In this document: positions 1-6,094 of the stretch, in pieces
Layout: each line of letters begins with the position of its first letter
How positions within the stretch are numbered: position 1 is the stretch's first letter
Program-made: the position numbers and the translations under genes
NCBI GenBank assembly: GCA_900553035.1
Contig: USCC01000063.1
Span: 1 to 12,842, forward strand
DNA: 12,842 nucleotides
Direction: 5' to 3'
Source of the DNA: an uncultured Rhodospirillaceae bacterium
GTDB lineage: Bacteria; Pseudomonadota; Alphaproteobacteria; CAAGCB01; CAG-977
Notes under the pieces: model-generated
What the model was told of the DNA's origin: nothing
Seen by the model: only the letters and a program-made list of their open reading frames with translations
Database searches by the model: none

Positions 1-728
1 GGCGGGGGAAGGGGGGCTTCTGCTTCAGGAGGCTCTTCTTCTGCGGCGGCTGTCGAACCGCCCGTCAGACTGTCCCATACACGAAAGAATGCTTTGGACA
101 CCCCCCGCGACAGGCGGCGGCCGATTCCCTGTTCGTCCGGAACGCCGTTGATCATTTCCGGGGCGGAGTCTTCATCGCCCGGGTCGTCCCCCGAGGCCAT
201 CGTATAGGCAGAAGGTTTCCCGCTTAAAACGTCCCAGGGCACCCACCGCAGGGACATCGGGATGGACAGAAGCAGGAAGAACATGATGAACATGGCGAAG
301 ACAAAATGCGAAGACAGATCCGACGATATGAAACCGATTTCAGCGACGGCTTTCAGGAATACGGTGGCCATCAGGGCGGAACCCAGCAGAGAAACACTGA
401 TCACAAAAAACAGCTTGGCCAGTGCTTCAATCGTCGAGACCTGTTTTTTTTGCTGTTTGAGGTTCAGCGGAGGAAACGCCACCGGCGCCGGTTTCTTTTT
501 CAGACTGGAAACCTTGGTGTATTCGCTGAGATAAATGAGAGATTCCTGGAATTTCTGCGTATCCAGATCGTATGTTTCGCGGATGACTTTCGTCGGTTTG
601 CTTTGGGTGAATTCAACGCTTTTGGCGTATTCAATCGCTTCGCTTCGTTTTTCGGACGGATAGCGCGCCAGCAAATCCCAGGCATTGCTTTCGTAAACAT
701 AGACCTCATAGTTGACGATGTTGGACAC
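1..728 (-). CDS. Unidentified inner-membrane protein, two helices, C-terminus cut by window edge
   Basis: An open frame of 242 codons runs off the left edge. Residues 1-90 form a soluble domain beginning MSNIVNYEVYVYESNAWDLL and containing RYPSEKRSEAIEYAKSVE and TKVIRETYD. I recall similar short N-terminal domains in alphaproteobacterial hypothetical proteins but can name no family. Two hydrophobic segments follow, at about residues 100-125 and 136-160. After them comes an acidic, Pro/Glu-rich stretch (GDDPGDEDSAPE, later EEEPPEAEAP). I chose the GTG at 728 because a good promoter ends about 35 bases upstream, a GGA lies 8 bases before the GTG, and the only earlier starts in frame (TTG at 764 and 758) sit at or next to the predicted transcription start. 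The frame is closed upstream by a TGA at 770-768. It lies just after the rpmE terminator, so it is probably a separate transcript. Function is unknown. Confidence 0.75.
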   Translation of the reverse strand, partial: MSNIVNYEVYVYESNAWDLLARYPSEKRSEAIEYAKSVEFTQSKPTKVIRETYDLDTQKFQESLIYLSEYTKVSSLKKKPAPVAFPPLNLKQQKKQVSTIEALAKLFFVISVSLLGSALMATVFLKAVAEIGFISSDLSSHFVFAMFIMFFLLLSIPMSLRWVPWDVLSGKPSAYTMASGDDPGDEDSAPEMINGVPDEQGIGRRLSRGVSKAFFRVWDSLTGGSTAAAEEEPPEAEAPLPP

Positions 729-769
729 GCGATTTTTCCGAATTTCATAATGAGACAATCTCAAAAATC

Positions 770-797
770 ATTATAAAGATATTTGAAATAAAAACAA
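770..797 (-). promoter_or_regulatory. Sigma-70-type promoter for the unidentified membrane protein
   Basis: On the minus strand a perfect TATAAT (770-775) lies 16 bases from TTGTTT (792-797). Transcription would start near 763, giving a leader of about 35 bases before the GTG at 728. The -35 box overlaps the last arm of the rpmE terminator hairpin. The call rests on sequence match only. Confidence 0.5.
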
Positions 798-827
798 CGG
801 TCTTCATCAAAGAGGAAGACCGTTGTT
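784..827 (-). terminator. Rho-independent terminator of rpmE
   Basis: A perfect 13-bp inverted repeat (793-805 with 815-827, core ACAACGGTCTTC) encloses a 9-base loop. On the minus strand the stem is followed by a T-rich run (TTTATTT, 792-786). It begins 19 bases after the rpmE stop. There is no T run on the plus-strand side, so it works for minus-strand transcripts only. Confidence 0.88.
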
Positions 828-845
828 AAAAAACCGACAGACGAT

Positions 846-1070
846 TTATTTCTTGCCTGTGAAACCGGCGAAACGCTTGTTGAACTTCGCCAGCTGCCCG
901 CCGCTGTCAACCAGGCGGTAAACGCCGGTCCACGCCGGATGGGCCAACGGGTCAATGTCCAGGCGGACTGTGTCCCCTTCCTTACCCATCGTCGAACGGG
1001 TCTTGAATTCTGTTCCGTCTGTCATCACCACGGTGATTTCGTGGTAGTTCGGATGAATGTCTTTTTTCAT
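846..1070 (-). CDS. rpmE: 50S ribosomal protein L31, cysteine-free form
   Basis: The 74-residue product is a structural protein of the large ribosomal subunit that helps bridge to the 30S head. It begins MKKDIHPNYHEITVVMTDGT and ends FNKRFAGFTGKK, the classic L31 start and end. Where zinc-binding L31 has two cysteine pairs, this protein has MTDGTEF and LDIDPLAHP, so it is the C-minus form usual in alphaproteobacteria. The ATG at 1070 is preceded by GGAG at a 7-base spacing; the open frame reaches further upstream, but those residues lie outside the family. It has its own promoter (1102-1130) downstream of the minus-strand OmpA-like gene and a strong terminator after it, so it can be expressed on its own. 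The absence of zinc cysteines suggests no dependence on zinc supply. Confidence 0.95.
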   Translation of the reverse strand: MKKDIHPNYHEITVVMTDGTEFKTRSTMGKEGDTVRLDIDPLAHPAWTGVYRLVDSGGQLAKFNKRFAGFTGKK

Positions 1071-1101
1071 AGCAACGCTCCAGAGAACAATTGAAGGCTC
1101 A

Positions 1102-1130
1102 CTTATAATCCGTAACGACGAATATTTCAA
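1102..1130 (-). promoter_or_regulatory. Promoter of rpmE
   Basis: On the minus strand TTGAAA (1125-1130) and TATAAG (1102-1107) are separated by exactly 17 bases. This is a near-consensus sigma-70 promoter. It lies in the 90-base gap between the OmpA-like gene and rpmE and places the transcript start near 1095. Confidence 0.65.
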
Positions 1131-1160
1131 GCCTCTTTGCAAGAAAAAGACTCAAAAAAT

Positions 1161-2255
1161 TTATCTTTCGGTCAATTTGAATTCAATGCGGCGATTGCGG
1201 CGCCGGGCGGCTTCCGTCTCTCCCCGAATCAGCGGTTGGTGTTCGCCGAACCCGGCCGCCGCCAGACGATTCGGGGGAACGCCCCGGGAAATCAGGTATT
1301 GCACGACGGAAATCGCCCGATCCGCCGACAGCTGCCAGTTCGAGGAATAACGTTCATTGCGGATCGGAACATCATCGGTATGGCCGTCAACACGCAGAAC
1401 CCATTGAACGTCTTTGGGGATTTTCCGGGAAATCTCCAGAAGCGTTTTCGCCAGCGCGTTCAGCTGTTTCTTTCCGGCAGGTTCCAGATCCGCCGAACCT
1501 GTTTTAAAGAAAAGCTCGGACTGGAAAACGAAACGATCCCCTTCAATGCGGATGTCCTCCCGCTTTTCAAGGACTTTACGTAGCTTTCCGAAAAAATCAG
1601 AACGGTAGTAAGCCAGCTCGGAAACCTTCTGGGCCAGAGCCCGGTTCAGCTTTTTCCCGAGGTCGACGATCTGAGCCTTCTGACGTTTTGAAATTTCTTC
1701 GGACGTTTCCAGCGCGGCCGTCAGCTTTCTGAGTTCTTCGTTCATTTTTTCCAGGCGCGTGGTCAGAAGAGCGACATGCACCTTCGCTTCCTCCGAAATC
1801 TTCCGTTCGTTTTTCAGGTCGTCGCGGTTTTTTCCGGCTTCCTTTTCCAAAGCTTCCTTCCGGGCGGTCAGTGCCTTGACATCCTGTTCCAGAAGAGCAA
1901 TCCGGCGCAGTTTTTCTTCCAGCGTTTTTTCATTCGCGGCATAGTCGGCTTTCACCCGGTCAAGTTCCGAAATCAGCTTCCGTTCGGCTTCCGCCTTGAA
2001 GTCAAGAGCCGCGGACAGGTTGACGGTTTTCTGCTGTTCCATGGCAAGCTCGGAGCTTAATTCTCCGATTTCCTCACTCAGGCGCAGTATTTCATGGTTT
2101 TTTGTGTCCAGATTCCGCCCCAGAAAAAAATGCGCAACAACGAACAGCATCAGGAAAAACAGCACGACAATCAGCAACGTTGACAGCGCGTCAACGAAAC
2201 TGGGCCAGAAGTTATATTCGTTTTTCTGCCGGTAGCGGCGCGAATTACTGGGCAT
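1161..2255 (-). CDS. MotB/TolR-type protein with long coiled coil and OmpA peptidoglycan-binding domain
   Basis: A 364-residue inner-membrane protein. Residues 1-16 are basic and cytoplasmic. One membrane helix covers about 19-45 (FWPSFVDALSTLL...), with Asp22 at its start, where MotB carries its proton-binding Asp. Residues 50-215 are heptad-rich coiled coil (many Lys, Glu, Leu). Residues 240-364 are an OmpA-like domain with GHTDD (Asp294), LSADRA (Arg313) and RRRNRRIEF, so the Asp and Arg that bind diaminopimelate in OmpA domains are both present. It follows the proton-channel gene by 6 bases and the two are surely co-expressed. Expected role: peptidoglycan-anchored stator half of an ion-driven envelope complex. 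The periplasmic coil of about 165 residues is much longer than the corresponding linker in typical MotB. No flagellar genes are nearby. The partner process is unknown. Confidence 0.85.
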   Translation of the reverse strand: MPSNSRRYRQKNEYNFWPSFVDALSTLLIVVLFFLMLFVVAHFFLGRNLDTKNHEILRLSEEIGELSSELAMEQQKTVNLSAALDFKAEAERKLISELDRVKADYAANEKTLEEKLRRIALLEQDVKALTARKEALEKEAGKNRDDLKNERKISEEAKVHVALLTTRLEKMNEELRKLTAALETSEEISKRQKAQIVDLGKKLNRALAQKVSELAYYRSDFFGKLRKVLEKREDIRIEGDRFVFQSELFFKTGSADLEPAGKKQLNALAKTLLEISRKIPKDVQWVLRVDGHTDDVPIRNERYSSNWQLSADRAISVVQYLISRGVPPNRLAAAGFGEHQPLIRGETEAARRRNRRIEFKLTER

Positions 2256-2261
2256 GGCGTT

Positions 2262-3254
2262 TTATTTCTTGTCCTGTCCCGAAATGGTCCGAACCAGAAG
2301 CTTGAATGAATCTCGGACTTCGCGCAGAAGCGTGTCATGACGGGTTTCCGCCCGCTGATCCATTTGGTTGACGTTATGATCGATCCGGCTGATGAAGCGC
2401 AGAAGCTCAATGTTTGTCTGGGCACGTTCCTGGTCTTTCCCGGCGTCTTTCTGCAGCTGGCGCCGGATATCGGCCAGACTTTCGACCACCTGCTCCAGAA
2501 GGGCGTTTGCATATGCGCCGTTCGAGGTGACGGATTCGTCCGCACTGCTTCCGACAGAAGACGAATACCGTGTCAGAGATGCCAGATGTTCATCCAGTCC
2601 GTTATAGAAATTGTTCTGTGCGCGGCTGGCCTGCAAATCAAGGAAACCCATGACCAGTGCTCCGGAAAGGCCGAGAAGCGAAGAGGAAAAGGCCGTCCCC
2701 ATACCGTGCAGAGGGGCTTCCAGTCCGTCCTTGATGACGTTGAAGGCCTGAGTCGCGTCTTCTCCGGAAACGTTCAGTGAACTGATGACGTTTCCGACCG
2801 CGCCCACGGTTCCCATCAGACCCCAGAAAGTCCCGAGAAGCCCCAGAAAAGTCGACAATCCGATCAGATAGCGCGAGATATCGCGGCTTTCATCCAGGCG
2901 CATCCCCACCGAATCCAGAATCGTTCGGGCAATCGTCGGCGACAGCACAGCGTTGCCTTTGGCCTGATTGTTCTTCAGAACGAGTGCCAGCGGTGACAGA
3001 AGCCTCAGGCGACGGATGACCGCGGGTTCCAGAGACAAAAGCGGAGCCTTCAGCCAGCGGATTTCCTTGCGCAACATGATGACGGAACGGAAATTCAGCA
3101 GGATGCCTGAGAACAGGACGACGAGAATCAATCCGTTCAGCGCCGGGTTGGTCAGAAACGCCTTTTCCAGCGCCGGAAACAAAATAACCGCCGCCGCACA
3201 GACAGCAATCAGGAAAAACAGCATCCGTGTGATATAGCGATTCGGAGACCCCAT
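2262..3254 (-). CDS. TolQ/ExbB/MotA-family proton channel protein
   Basis: A 330-residue protein with four hydrophobic segments at about 9-31, 38-61, 128-155 and 183-206. The last two carry the family signature: STFLGLLGTFWGLMGTVGAV, and GMGTAFSSSLLGLSGALVMG. In TolQ/ExbB/MotA proteins this pair of helices lines the proton path. Residues 215-330 form a polar, helical C-terminal tail (QVVESLADIRRQLQ, IDHNVNQMDQRAE), probably cytoplasmic. The ATG at 3254 has a strong GGGAGG with 5-base spacing. It lies between the OmpA/TolA-like gene (16-base gap) and the MotB-like gene (6-base gap), so the three form one operon. Known of the family: it uses proton flow to drive a partner. Inferred: the partner is the MotB-like product. 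I cannot say whether the output is like Tol, Exb or Mot. Confidence 0.85.
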   Translation of the reverse strand: MGSPNRYITRMLFFLIAVCAAAVILFPALEKAFLTNPALNGLILVVLFSGILLNFRSVIMLRKEIRWLKAPLLSLEPAVIRRLRLLSPLALVLKNNQAKGNAVLSPTIARTILDSVGMRLDESRDISRYLIGLSTFLGLLGTFWGLMGTVGAVGNVISSLNVSGEDATQAFNVIKDGLEAPLHGMGTAFSSSLLGLSGALVMGFLDLQASRAQNNFYNGLDEHLASLTRYSSSVGSSADESVTSNGAYANALLEQVVESLADIRRQLQKDAGKDQERAQTNIELLRFISRIDHNVNQMDQRAETRHDTLLREVRDSFKLLVRTISGQDKK

Positions 3255-3270
3255 TGCATCCTCCCGTCGG

Positions 3271-4413
3271 TTAACGTTCGTAAATCAGAATATCCGCCCG
3301 GTCAGGCAGATCTGTTCCCGCCCCCTTTTCTCCCTGCGAACGGATTTCGACACGCAGACTGCGAACACCCGCACGGGAAAGATAGGAACGAATCATCAAC
3401 GCGCGCCGAAGGGAAATCTGACGTTCGCGTCCGTAATCCGGTTCGCTCGGCGACGCGTACGTATAAAGGACGACGCGTTTTCCCGGCGCTTTTTTCAGTG
3501 CGGCGGCCAGCTGGTCAAGGCTTTCCTGCATGTCCGGCGTCAGTTCGGCGGACGTATCTTCGTACACGAATATCCGGCTCAGACGGCGCCCCCTGGCCAC
3601 GGCGTGCGTTGTCGCGGAATCCTCCGGTACTTTTTTCAGCAGTTCAAGCGAGCGTTCCTGCGGCGTCAGGTTTCCGGCCGCCCGAATGACGGAATGTTTC
3701 TTTTTCGCTTCTGCGGCCGCGGCGACCTTCCGGGCTTCCTCGATTTCGCGGTCTTTCCGGACGGCATCGCGCGACAGAAGGGTTTTGGGCGCCGGAACCG
3801 GTTTCGGTTTTTTACGAGCCGGAACGGGCGCGGCCTTTTCTGCGGCCTTCTTTTCTTCGGCCTCGGCCTTCGCCTTTTTCTCGGCTTCCTCTTTCTTCTG
3901 GCGTTCCTGTTCCAGGAACAGTTTGGACAGAGGCGGTTCCTTCAGGACAATCACTTCTTCTTGCGCGGCCTTCGCTTTTTCGGCCTCGGCCTTTTCCTTT
4001 GCCGCTTTCTTTTCCTCAAAAGCGATGATCTTGACTTCGGGAACAGGCTTCGCGCGGGGTTTCAGCCGGTCATGTTCATCCTGTTCGGCGTTTTCTCTGA
4101 CCTGGTATTTCGTTTTGGCGACGACCTTTTTCATCGGGGTCGGCTTTTTCGGTTTTTTCGGCGCGGCCGGTTTTTGTACGGCAGGCTTTCCGGGTTTGGC
4201 CGTCTGTTTTTTCGCCGCCGGTTTTGCGGGAACCGCTTTCTTTCCGGTTTTCTTTTCGGTCTTTTTTTCGTCCGGTTTTGACGTGACGGCTTCCTTGGGG
4301 ACAAAATCCTCCGTCAGGACATCCAGGTTCAGCGTCACCTGAGCCGCCGCCGCCCCTGCCGTCAGGCAAAGGACGACAAATCCCAAAGCCGTTTTCCAAA
4401 CAATGCTTGAAAT
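3271..4413 (-). CDS. Secreted TolA-like protein with OmpA-like C-terminus; probable ATT start
   Basis: About 380 residues if read from the ATT at 4413. The first residues (MSSIVWKTALGFVVLCLTAG) followed by AAAAQ form a textbook signal peptide or anchor. Residues 45-100 are a Lys/Pro/Ala-rich rod (KPAAKK, KPAAPKKPKKPTP). Residues 130-240 are Lys/Ala/Glu-rich helix (EKAEAEKAKA, EEAEKKAKAEAEEKK), much like the middle domain of TolA. Residues 278-380 resemble an OmpA domain (SLRRALMIRSYLSRAGV, RSQGE), but the usual GHTD is TYASPSE and NRR is DRA, so the peptidoglycan-binding Asp is missing. The alternative start is TTG at 4386, which leaves no basic n-region and has no good ribosome site. It is the first of three envelope genes and lies 23 bases after suhB. 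Function inferred: an envelope-spanning link for the proton-channel pair. Confidence 0.75.
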   Translation of the reverse strand: MSSIVWKTALGFVVLCLTAGAAAAQVTLNLDVLTEDFVPKEAVTSKPDEKKTEKKTGKKAVPAKPAAKKQTAKPGKPAVQKPAAPKKPKKPTPMKKVVAKTKYQVRENAEQDEHDRLKPRAKPVPEVKIIAFEEKKAAKEKAEAEKAKAAQEEVIVLKEPPLSKLFLEQERQKKEEAEKKAKAEAEEKKAAEKAAPVPARKKPKPVPAPKTLLSRDAVRKDREIEEARKVAAAAEAKKKHSVIRAAGNLTPQERSLELLKKVPEDSATTHAVARGRRLSRIFVYEDTSAELTPDMQESLDQLAAALKKAPGKRVVLYTYASPSEPDYGRERQISLRRALMIRSYLSRAGVRSLRVEIRSQGEKGAGTDLPDRADILIYER

Positions 4414-4426
4414 GGCGCCCTCCTTT
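4411..4426 (-). promoter_or_regulatory. Ribosome binding site deciding an ATT start
   Basis: On the minus strand AAAGGAGGG (4426-4418) is followed by CGCC and then ATT (4413-4411). It is the strongest Shine-Dalgarno match in the window, and it points at no ATG, GTG or TTG: the codons from 4413 in frame are ATT TCA AGC ATT GTT TGG. The nearest usual start in frame is TTG 27 bases further on. Confidence 0.6.
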
Positions 4427-4436
4427 CGCGGCCGGA

Positions 4437-5393
4437 TTATTTTACCGCGTTTTTCAACGTCCTCTGCAAAACGGCGTATAAGGAATCATTCGCCGCCAGA
4501 ATTGTACCGCCGGTCATGATGTCTTCGACCTTTTCGCTTCCATCCAGCGTGCAGACATGACCGCCCGCTTCCTTAACAAGCAGAATGCCGGCCGCGACAT
4601 CCCAGGGTTTCAGATCCTCTTCCCAGAAGCCTTCAAATTTTCCCGCAGCGACAAAAGCCAGATCCAGAGACGCGGCGCCCATACGGCGGACGCCGGCTGT
4701 ATTGGCCATCATGGGCGCCAGCTGTTTTGCAAAACGCTCGGGGTCGCTGTGTCCCAGATGCGGGATGCCCGTCGCGACAACAGCGTCATTCAGGCGATTG
4801 CGGACGGACACGCGCAGACGCCGTGTGCCGCCCGCTGTTATGACCCACGCTCCGTTGCCCTTTTCCGCATAAAACAGATCGGCGGTAATCGGGTTGTAAA
4901 TGACGCCGGCAATGATTTCCTTGTCTTCCTGAAGGGCAAGCGAAATCGCAAAATGGCCGATGCCGTGCAGGAAATTCGTCGTCCCGTCCAGCGGGTCAAT
5001 CACCCAGCGGTGAGACGTGTCAGTCCCTTTGAGCTCGCCGCTTTCTTCCTGGAGGAACCCGTAGCGGGGACGGACTTCCTTCAGGTATTCACGCAGGGTC
5101 TTCTCGGCGTATGTATCGGCCGAGGAAACGAAATCTGCCGTGCCCTTGCGGGAGACCTGAAGGTTTTCCAGCTCGCCGAAATCGCGCATCAGGTTGCGCC
5201 CCGCCTTCTGAACGGCTTTGATCATGACGTTCAGGTTCGGCGACAGGGCCGACAGGAAACGATCCTGCCGTGAATCCCTGAATTTCTCAACAGCTTCCTC
5301 CCTTTTGCGTTCGGGAGATTTGCGTTCCGCCGCCTGGCGCGGTGTTCTTCCTTCCGGCGCTTTGCGTTCGGAGAGTCTCGGCGTCTTCATCAT
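4437..5393 (-). CDS. suhB: Inositol monophosphatase family protein, with charged N-terminal extension
   Basis: A 318-residue, Mg-dependent phosphatase of the IMPase/SuhB family, which hydrolyses inositol-1-phosphate and related sugar phosphates; SuhB also acts in rRNA antitermination in E. coli. Metal-site motifs are present: QEES (Glu116-Glu117), WVIDPLDGTTN (Asp133, Asp136) and LKPWDVAAG (Asp265). The catalytic domain starts near residue 50 (SPNLNVMIKAVQKAGR), where family members usually begin. Residues 1-48 are an extra, highly charged tail rich in Arg, Lys, Glu and Pro, with repeated SERK/AERK/PERK units. The ATG at 5393 has only a weak AGGG upstream, but no better start lies nearer the domain. 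It sits 30 bases after efp and 23 before the TolA-like gene, so it is probably transcribed from the efp promoter. Its substrate here is unknown. Confidence 0.92.
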   Translation of the reverse strand: MMKTPRLSERKAPEGRTPRQAAERKSPERKREEAVEKFRDSRQDRFLSALSPNLNVMIKAVQKAGRNLMRDFGELENLQVSRKGTADFVSSADTYAEKTLREYLKEVRPRYGFLQEESGELKGTDTSHRWVIDPLDGTTNFLHGIGHFAISLALQEDKEIIAGVIYNPITADLFYAEKGNGAWVITAGGTRRLRVSVRNRLNDAVVATGIPHLGHSDPERFAKQLAPMMANTAGVRRMGAASLDLAFVAAGKFEGFWEEDLKPWDVAAGILLVKEAGGHVCTLDGSEKVEDIMTGGTILAANDSLYAVLQRTLKNAVK

Positions 5394-5423
5394 GATTCAA
5401 AAGCCCTGTTCAAAAAAGTAACG

Positions 5424-5987
5424 TTATTTCGCGCGTTCGACGTACGTGCAGTCTTCGGTCGCCACGACGATTTTGTCTCCGGTCGCCACGAACGGCGGGA
5501 CGCCGATGCGCAGGCCGTTGTCCAGAACGGCGGGTTTGTAAGAGGAGGTGACCGTCTGCCCCTTGATGACGGGTTCGGTTTCGACAACCGTCTGAACCAC
5601 GTTTGTCGGCAGTTCGACGTTGACGGGCTTTTCTTCGATGAATTCCACGATGACAGGCATGTTGTCCTGAAGGAAAGCCGCGCGGTCGCCCAGCAGATCC
5701 TTGGAAACGGAAAACTGGTCATAGGTGTCGGTCATCATGAACGTCAGGTCGGTTCCGTCCGAATACAGGTAAGTGCAGTCGCGTTCCTCGGACATCAGCT
5801 TTTCAACCGTATCGGCGGTGCGCCAGCGCTGGTTCGTCTTGACGCCCGTTTCGGCGTCGCGCATGTCGACCTGGATAAAAGCGCCCCCTTTGCCCGGCGT
5901 GATGATCTGGATTTTGATAACGGAGTGCGGTTTGCCGTTATAGTCAATCACCCAGCCCGGACGGATTTGGTTTGCTTGAGCTTTCAT
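5424..5987 (-). CDS. efp: Translation elongation factor P
   Basis: A 187-residue protein that binds the ribosome E site and relieves stalling on consecutive prolines. It begins MKAQANQIRPGWVIDYNGKP, with three beta-barrel domains of normal total length. The tip loop reads TPGKGGAF, so the modified lysine is Lys33. That lysine is the target of EpmA, and an epmA gene lies directly upstream in the opposite direction. The C-terminal signature is present (DNGLRIGVPPFVATGDKI). I chose the ATG at 5987 because the family starts there and GAGG lies 9 bases upstream; the open frame extends 16 codons further into the promoter. Transcription probably starts from 6008-6035 and continues into suhB. Confidence 0.97.
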   Translation of the reverse strand: MKAQANQIRPGWVIDYNGKPHSVIKIQIITPGKGGAFIQVDMRDAETGVKTNQRWRTADTVEKLMSEERDCTYLYSDGTDLTFMMTDTYDQFSVSKDLLGDRAAFLQDNMPVIVEFIEEKPVNVELPTNVVQTVVETEPVIKGQTVTSSYKPAVLDNGLRIGVPPFVATGDKIVVATEDCTYVERAK

Positions 5988-6007
5988 GTTTTTTTTCCTC
6001 GCGTAAT

Positions 6008-6035
6008 AGAATAAAGTGTAAAAAAGTATTGGCAA
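6008..6035 (-). promoter_or_regulatory. Promoter of efp
   Basis: On the minus strand TTGCCA (6030-6035) and TATTCT (6008-6013) lie 16 bases apart, within the A/T-rich gap between efp and epmA. The transcript would start about 15 bases before the efp ATG. I could not find an equally good match for epmA on the plus strand. Confidence 0.5.
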
Positions 6036-6049
6036 AAATTAGCAGGTTA

Positions 6050-6063
6050 TGCTTTGTAAAGCA
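6050..6063. promoter_or_regulatory. Palindrome between efp and epmA, possible operator
   Basis: TGCTTT-GT-AAAGCA is a perfect 6-bp inverted repeat with a 2-base centre. It lies upstream of both divergent genes, 15 bases behind the efp -35 box and 31 bases before the epmA ATG. It could be a regulator site. The regulator is unknown, and chance occurrence in A/T-rich DNA is possible. Confidence 0.3.
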
Positions 6064-6094
6064 AGCATTCTGCTTTAGCGGGGATTATTTTTTT

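Noticed and set aside
1161..3254. ZorAB-like Zorya anti-phage motor
   Set aside because: A MotA/MotB-like pair is present, but no zorC/zorD or zorE-type nuclease or helicase genes adjoin. The neighbours are core genes, and the long coil is in the periplasmic B subunit rather than the cytoplasmic A tail.
3530..4342. Long open frame (270 codons) on the plus strand, rich in Phe and Ser
   Set aside because: It is the antisense of the Lys/Ala/Glu-rich TolA-like gene, whose codons rarely produce stops in the opposite frame. It has no ribosome site or recognisable domain.
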